Assembly (NCBI RefSeq): GCF_042477335.2
Contig: NC_091247.1
Location: 40,227,501 to 40,291,500 of the forward strand
From: Ovis canadensis
Taxonomy: Eukaryota; Chordata; Mammalia; Artiodactyla; Bovidae
Direction: 5' to 3'
DNA: 64,000 nt
Each line of letters starts with the position of its first letter. The stretch's first letter is position 1. Shown here one piece after another: positions 56,849-64,000 of this stretch. Under the pieces are notes generated by a model, which was not told where the DNA came from, ran no database searches, and saw only the letters and a program-made list of their open reading frames with translations. The position numbers were made by a program, and so were the translations under genes.

Positions 56849-58493
56849 AAGTGAAGTGGTTAGGGTGGTTCCTGTGTCGAGAACCAGATAGGCAAAGAAT
56901 ATTTGGAAAGCTGCCATGGTGGCTACCGCGTAGGATTGGAAGAGGGGAGAAATGAAAGATGAGACTAGTCAGACAAATAGGGGCCACTGGAAATGAGCTT
57001 GACATCCATATAAGAGGTTTGGAATTTATCTTCAAGATAGCTGGGAGCTAATGCAGTATTTGAAGCAGGGTGTACCATGAGCAGACTGTCGTTACAGAAA
57101 AGTCATGTTTTGTAATATCTCAAAACTGAGAGTGGAGAAAAACTGACAGTAGGGAGACTACTTTAAATGACTTAGTGAAATTTAGTGAGAATGGAGGAGA
57201 GCTTGTGGCTTAAGGAGGTTAAGAGGCCTTGTGAGCTTTTGGCTCAAGGAGATTGACAGGACTGGTGGGACTGGGGCCTGAGGAAGCGGTGACGGAGGAC
57301 TCCCGGGTTCCTGGCTGCACTGAGCTCCCTGAAGCAGAGGGTGGAGGAGGGAGGGCAGGGATGGTGTCCTGTCCCCCTCCTTTTCTCTGGTGGGTGTTGC
57401 GGCTCTCATCACTGGCAGGGAGCAGAGGGAAGGAATGGCAGTTCCATCCTGTAGGGGTTTCTGGTAGGGATTCTCCCCTCTGTCCCTGCTTCTCAGCCAG
57501 ACATTCCTGAGAGATGGAGAGAGGCAGCTTCTCTCTGGCCCTCTTCCACTTCTCCATTTCTGTGGTTGACACTTTAGAAGGAAGGTGGAGGGGTGACGAA
57601 TGCCTATGGCACCAGGTAGGGAGTGAGGAGCAGTGGGTGAGTTCTGTTTTTCTTTCTCTTCTTTGGCGTTTTACCATGCACAGTCTTGGGCAAGTTGTGT
57701 GTGGTTCCATTTGTAGTCTGTGAGGAGTAAATGAAGAAATGTGTGTGGATGCTTAGAGTAATGCCCGGTTCACAGGCCATGGAGCTCAGATGTTGGCTGT
57801 TGCTCCTGACACTGTCCGTTCACAGCTTCATCGTGGCATCCGAGTAGCAAAGGGGACAGAGGGCAGTGACTGCAGCTCCTTCCTTGCATGCTTCCTGTGG
57901 AAGGAGCAGATACTCAGAACTGTCTGTGTGAAATGTTTGAAGAAGTCATTTGAATTGGAGGTAATTTCTGGTACTAGAACAGTTTTTATTTTCCAGTCTA
58001 CATTCCGTTTGTTTTTTAGTTAGGAAAAAGGCAAGTGGTTTGGTTCAGATTTAATGAGAGTCATTATTCTTACTTACTGCTTTGCTTTCAGTGTTCACCC
58101 TAACCCATTTCAACAATAAATAACTACTTGCTTATTGAGGCTTAGGGACAGGGAATAATTGCAGGAAAAATCTCTGTCATGATTCTTGAGGGGAAATATT
58201 TTCTAATAGAAAAATCAGATGAGAAATTTCACATTTAAATAAAGGTCTTGTGTTTTTTTTTCTTACAGTATTTGTTAAAAGCCAAAATACATTATTAAAG
58301 TTTGCCTTTTTAAATTTAATGATTGTTTATTTTTATTATGATTTTAATATGTGCCTTTTGAAATAACAAAATGTAAACAATGAAGAATGAAGAGTGAGTA
58401 ACGTGAGTCTGCGCTGATCCGATTCCCTAATTCCTACCCCTTCTGAGAGAGGATGTCTGATTTTGTATGTCTCCTTCCAGAGGTTTTTCAGCA

Positions 58494-58846
58494 TTTGTGG
58501 TTGTTGTTAAGTCACTAAGTCATGTTCGACTCTTTGCCACTCTGTGGGCTGCAGCACATGAGTCCTTCACTGTCTCTGGAGGTTTGCTCAAATTGACATC
58601 CATTGAGTCAGTAATGCTTTCTAACCATCTCATCCTCTGCCACCCCCTTCTTTTGCCTTCCATCTTTCCCAGCATCAGGGTCTTTTCCAGTGAGTCAGCT
58701 CCTCACATCAGGTGGCCAAAGTATTGGAGCTTCAACTTCAGCATCAGTCCTTCCAGTGAATATTTAGGGTTGATTTCCTATAGGATTGACTGACTTGATC
58801 TCCTTGCTGTCCAAAGGACTCTGAAGAGTCTTCTTCAGCACCGCAT
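58494..58846 (-). mobile_element. BovB LINE 3' fragment (old)
   Basis: Diverged reverse BovB 3' end (gttgttgttaagtcactaagtcatg ... tctgaagagtcttcttcagcaccgc). It resembles the 10.2-kb copy rather than the younger ones. Confidence 0.85.
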
Positions 58847-58936
58847 ATCTACATATATATAATGGCATCTGTGTTATGTGTTATATACTACGTTCTGTGC
58901 CTTTTTTCACCACTTATTGTGTATTACTATATAAAG

Positions 58937-59072
58937 GTTGGGAGAAAGAAACGGCAACCCACTCCAGTATTTTTGCCTGGAGAACCCCAGGGACAGAGGA
59001 GCCTGGTGGGCTGCCGTCAATGGGGTCGCACAGAGTTGGACACAACTGAAGCGACTTAGCAGCAGCAGCAGC
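58937..59072 (+). mobile_element. BovA SINE with (CAG)n tail, 8-bp TSD
   Basis: A single BovA unit (cggcaacccactccagtattt ... cgacttagcagcagcagcagc). ATATAAAG at 58929..58936 and 59073..59080. Confidence 0.88.
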
Positions 59073-59171
59073 ATATAAAGATTAACTTCTTTATTTTTAC
59101 TATTATCTTGGATAGATGTGGTGTAATTCACTTAACTGTTCCCCTGTTAATGACTATTTATTCTCAGTTTT

Positions 59172-60000
59172 TGTTCTGTATAGTTTCTTCATTCAACAAA
59201 TGTGTATTGACTGCCTGGCAGCGGTAGTGAACAAGACACAAAAACTCCTGCTCTCATGTGTCAATGTTTACTGTCTTTTGGAGGTAGACAGACAATAAAT
59301 GAAATATGTCCGATGCTGTTGAGGACTGTAGGAGGAGAGAGGAAGCTCTGAAATGAGAGGAGGGCTGTGCATTTTAAATAGGGTGGTCAGGAAAAGCTTT
59401 ACGAGTAGACAGCACTTGAGTAGAGATGTAGCAAAGGTGAAGTCGTGAGCTCTGAAGCCACTGGTTCTGGAGAAACGTTTCTAGGAAGGAGAGGAGTCCA
59501 AAGGCTCTTAGGTAGGTGTGAACCCGATAAGAAGAGCAGTGAGGCCTTCCTGGCTGGAGTGGAGTGAGCTGGGGCAGAGTGAGAGGAGATAAGGTCACAG
59601 AAGAAGTAGCAGAGTCAGGACTTTTTCAGTCAACATAAGGACTTTGTCTCTTCCTGAGTGTGAAGCAGCAAGCCTTTAAAGGTTTCCAAGCAGAGGCTTG
59701 TGGGAGTCTGACTTAGATTTAGGATGATCATTTGCTTTCTTGATAATAAACTATTGGAATAGAAACAAGGAGGCCATTTAGGAGGCTGTTGAAACAATCC
59801 CAGCAAGACACAATGATGGCTCAGACTAGTTTGGACCAGGGTGGAAGCAGTGAAGGTGGTAGGACGTGGTCAGATTCTGAATATGTTTTAAAGACAGGGT
59901 GGGAGAGAAGAGTCAAGCATCATTCTGTAACTGTAGGCCTGAGCAATTGAAAAGGTGGAGTTGCCATGAAATGAAATGGGGAAGACCACAGTAAACAAGA
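59172..60000 (+). repeat. Ancient mammalian repeat family (copy 2)
   Basis: Shares with 50.2 kb the order of an old long repeat: 'ttcattcaacaaatgtgtattgac', 'gtggtcaggaaaagctttacgagtagacagcacttgag', 'ggagtggagtgagctgggg', 'ggaggctgttgaaacaatcc' and 'ggtcagattctgaatatg'. It covers a more 5' part than copy 1. Confidence 0.45.
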
Positions 60001-60028
60001 TTAGTCTTTTTTTTTTTTAATTGAAGTA

Positions 60029-60169
60029 TGCTGCTGCTGCTGCTTCTGCTAAGTCGCTTCAGTCGTGTCCCACTCTGTGCGACCCCATAGACGGCAGCCC
60101 ACCAGGCCCCCCCATCCCTGGGATTCTCCAGGCAAGAGTACTGGAGTGGGTTGCCATTGCCGTCTCAGT
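60029..60169 (-). mobile_element. BovA SINE in L1, 10-bp TSD
   Basis: Left end (CTG)n then ctaagtcgcttcagtcgtg; a single unit. TSD AATTGAAGTA at 60019..60028 and 60170..60179. Confidence 0.9.
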
Positions 60170-60181
60170 AATTGAAGTACA

Positions 60182-60404
60182 TGTGTGCTCAGTTGCTTTA
60201 GTCGTGTCCAACTCTCTTGTGAGCCTTTCCAACTCTTGTGAGCCTATGGACTGTAGCCTGCCAGGCTGGATTCTCCAGCAAGAATACTGGAGTGGCTTGC
60301 CATGCCCTCTGCCAAGGGATCTTCCTGACCCCGGGAAGATTGAACCCTTGTCTCCTGTGTCTCCTGCATTGCAGGCGGATTCTTTACCCACTGAGCCACC
60401 TGGT
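60182..60404 (-). mobile_element. Bov-tA SINE in L1 with internal duplication
   Basis: Reverse Bov-tA. A roughly 20-bp stretch (ccaactct..cttgtgagcct) is tandemly duplicated at about 60208..60247. The reverse tRNA head ends ttacccactgagccacctgg. Confidence 0.87.
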
Positions 60405-60639
60405 ATAGTTGATTTATATTGTAGTAGTTTCAGGTATATAGCAAAGTGATTTGATATGAGTTTGTTCTGAAAGGGAGATGGAATATGGACTTTAGCTGGA
60501 GGCAGGGATATGAAGTCGGGGTGTTTGTGTCTTTTTTAAGATGGAGGATGAAATGTTTTAAGTTGATGGATAATGACCCCACCAGGGAGAAGAACGGATG
60601 AGAAGCAGAATTCCCACTTGAAAAGTTTGAGGAGTTCAT

Positions 60640-61430
60640 TTTAATAATTTTTTAATGCATGTATACAAGGATTTCTGTAGGCTGCTTTCTAAAGAGAATT
60701 TCCTGAGTCAACGAGTGTGTGCATTTAAGGAATCTATACCAGTTTATCTTCTGCCTCTAGTGTAAACCCTTGCTAATGCTGAACTTTGCCAGTCTTTAAG
60801 ATTATTGCCGGTCTTATGGGTGAGATTTTCATTATTTTAATCTTTTATGCTTTGTAGGACGTTTTTATATCATCTAACTAATCTTTTGTTGTGTTTTGGC
60901 AACAGTCTCCCAGACTGTTTCTTGCCTTTTAACTTTGCTTAAGGTATACTTTTACAATACAGATTTTTTTTTTCCAGTTTTTATGTAGTTCAGTCTGTCA
61001 GCCATTTCCTTTTATAGCATTTGGGTTTCATTTGGATCATGTAAATATTTTATATAATCTTCTAATACATTTATACAGAATTTACCTTTAAATTCATCTG
61101 GAATTTATTTTTGTGTATGTCATGAAATAGGTATCTAAGTTTTCCATCTCTTTCTGTGTTCCCAAATAGTTAAATACCGTAAGAATTGACTGTTTTTTGA
61201 AGATTTGGAAGAAATTACCGGTAATATCTTCTAGACTTGGAACTTTTTAGGAGCATAGATTTTTGACTTCTTAAAACTTTTTTTTGGTCTGTCATTAATG
61301 ATCTGTTTGGTTTATACACTTCCTTTTAGGTTAGATTTGATAACTGGGTTTTTTCCCCCCCTGATACCTCATCCTTATTAGTCAGATTTTTCAAATTTGT
61401 TGGTTTAAAATCCTGCGTAAAGAAAAATAC
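60640..61430 (-). repeat. Old L1-like, antisense
   Basis: AT-rich text with 'ttttatgtagttcagtctgtcagcc' and 'catctggaatttatttttgtg' resembles reverse old L1 ORF2. The boundaries are vague. Confidence 0.4.
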
Positions 61431-61802
61431 CATCTTTGTGTTCATGTCTTGCACCTTTATCTGGACATTGGATGCTGGAGCTGCCCTTTGGCAGGTCTGG
61501 AGGTTGGCTCGGCTGCTCTCAGCCCTCAGGGCTCAGCCCTTACTGGCCTTCGTCTGGTGTGTGTTCCTGGGCTCTCCTGTTTTGTTTGTAAGGGGTTGCA
61601 TTCTCATGCTTCTGTTTCCTATCAATCTAATCTCATTTGCTGTTTAGTTTATAAAAATGTCTGCTGTTGAGGTCTGCTGATGGATAGGTGCCCTTCTTTG
61701 TTCCAGCATTACTGTGGATTTATTTTTGTATTTCTTCTGTCAGTTTGGAGAGATTTTTGGGGGGCGAGATGAGAGGCAAATCCATGGTTTTAGTTATTAG
61801 CC

Positions 61803-62746
<944 letters not shown>

Positions 62747-62984
62747 TCATAGTCCTTTGTTTAATTGCTGTTTGCACAGTAGTTGATAGTAATTTTATAG
62801 CATGTGTAGTGATAGTCCCCTGGACTTCATCTTTTTTTTTTTTTTTTAATTTTAAATGAAACTAGATGTCTCTGTGGACTTTACTTGTTGAATTGAAATG
62901 TTGATGTATTATGACTAAATAATCAAATAGTACTTTTAAAGCTTAAATGATGTAGTCATAACATTTAGAACTAATAGGGACTCT

Positions 62985-63105
62985 ACAGACCATTAGACCA
63001 ACTGCCTGTTTTTATGAATGAGGCATTTGGGGCCCAGAGAGATACAGTGATTTATCTCAGGTGACAAAGCCAGTGGCCAGGCAAGATGGGAAGCCTGAGT
63101 CTGTT
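62985..63105 (-). repeat. MIR-type SINE, antisense
   Basis: The reverse MIR-like core 'tttatgaatgaggcatttggggcccagagagatacagtgatttatctcaggtgac' followed by 'aagccagtggccagg'. Confidence 0.6.
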
Positions 63106-63299
63106 CACTTCAGATTGGTTATGCTCTTTGCTCTTCTACACATTCTTGATGCTCTCCTTAGTGATATCATGATGGAGGAGTTTTCAGCTAATAGCATTTT
63201 TTTTAACCTAAAAATAATGGGACATATGGTACATTTTGGCTTGGAATTGCTTCTGAAATTTGATCTTAGCTAACAATATTAACAATGAGATTAACGATT

Positions 63300-63428
63300 G
63301 GAGAAGGAAATGGCAACCCACTCCAGTGTTCTTGCCTAGAGAATCCCAGGGACGGGGGAGCCTGGTGGGCTGTGGTCTGTGGGGTCGCATAGAGTCGGAC
63401 CTGACTGAAGTGACTTAGCAGCAGCAAC
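63300..63428 (+). mobile_element. BovA SINE unit
   Basis: A single sense BovA (ggagaaggaaatggcaacccac ... ctgactgaagtgacttagcagcagcaac), low divergence. Confidence 0.88.
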
Positions 63429-63429
63429 A

Positions 63430-63875
63430 GTCACTAAATACAGTGATGTGGAGTTTTCTTTTTCTCATATAGATATTAAATATTCTTATAATGTAAATGT
63501 GAATTTTAAAGAATGAGCTGTCAAGGTGTGCTCTGGCCTAAATAAAAGCTATATAGTTCATTTCTCCTAAGTTTCTTCTTTTCTGCTTATAGGCTTTATG
63601 TGATTTATGGCCTCTTGAATTTCTTATTAATACTTTGAACTTAAGGAATATGTATATATAAATATAGGCTTGAAGAGTGATTTTAGTGATAAATGATTAT
63701 AAGGTACTTCAGACCCAAGATTTCTAATTTTTTGGTTTAATACTCTGTTAGATCAATGCCTGAATTTAGAAGTGCTAAAATATATGTTTTCCAAAAAAAA
63801 AGAGCTTTGCTTATCATTGTTTTCAATAAGCATTAGGGGGTAGGATATATTGACTTACCAGACTTCCATTGCCCT
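63430..63875. other. Gene-free stretch
   Basis: AT-rich with no repeat or exon recognised. Confidence 0.3.
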
Positions 63876-63878
63876 TGG

Positions 63879-64000
63879 GTTCCCTGGTGGCTCAGATGGT
63901 AAAGCGTCTGCCTGCAATGCAGAAGACCTGGGTTCGATCCCTGGGTCAGGAAGATCCCCTGGAGAAGGAAATGGCAATCCACTCCAGTACTGTTGCCTGG
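63879..64000 (+). mobile_element. Bov-tA SINE, cut by window end
   Basis: The tRNA head (gggttccctggtggctcagatgg) with its B-box near 63933 and the first part of the BovA unit. It continues beyond the window. Confidence 0.9.

Larger units (their letters stand above)
60007..60465 (-). repeat. L1 3' end, antisense, split by two SINEs
   Basis: Pieces 'ttttttttttttaattgaagta' (to 60028), 60170..60181 and 'tatagttgatttatattgtagtagtttcaggtatatagc' (60404 on) join into one reverse L1 3' terminus. Confidence 0.75.

Noticed and set aside
57219-57710. 163-codon minus-strand ORF
   Set aside because: Pro/Ser-rich low-complexity translation of purine-rich DNA, with no homology that I recognise.

Overview
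This is ruminant (Pecora, cattle/sheep/deer-like) nuclear DNA. The sequence is packed with ruminant-specific repeats: tRNA-headed Bov-tA SINEs, BOVA2 dimers, single BovA units, and BovB (RTE-clade LINE) fragments whose 3' ends carry short AGTTC-type tandem tails. These lie over older mammalian repeats (L1, MIR, MLT1 LTRs, MER5A, MER20 and other hAT elements). Very little is protein coding.

Layout. (1) 1..about 3.9 kb: the last two coding exons of WDR92 (DNAAF10, Monad) on the + strand, with a 3.1-kb intron and the 3' UTR. (2) About 3.9..48.3 kb: an intergenic tract in which I found no gene, only repeats, microsatellites, one good CTCF-type motif (10014..10032) and a few unassigned ORFs. (3) About 48.31..48.70 kb: a CpG-rich island with a full palindromic CRE and two ETS-type sites, read as a housekeeping promoter. 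From the conserved mammalian order (WDR92 followed by C1D, same strand, human 2p14) the best candidate is the C1D promoter, with the gene reading rightward. (4) About 48.7..64.0 kb: repeat-rich DNA, probably the first intron of that gene. I did not find C1D coding exons here.

The most notable object is a full-length processed retrocopy of ribosomal protein eS4 (RPS4X) on the minus strand at 61803..62689, antisense in the presumed C1D intron. It has an intact 263-codon reading frame, a short 5' UTR with a pyrimidine-rich (5' TOP-like) start, a 13-nt poly(A) tail and an 11-15-bp target-site duplication. An intact autosomal copy of an X-linked ribosomal protein gene is worth testing for expression.

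The other informative content is retrotransposon stratigraphy. SINEs interrupt L1 3' ends (13.3, 42.1 and 60.0-60.4 kb). One Bov-tA carries two later SINE insertions (30.07-30.81 kb). A 2.1-kb BovB copy keeps an open reverse transcriptase core. There are also an 85-bp tandem duplication and a 19-bp x3 minisatellite inside a SINE. I saw no CRISPR, operon, phage or other prokaryotic system, and no clearly novel system. All family names come from recognition by eye, not from a database search.
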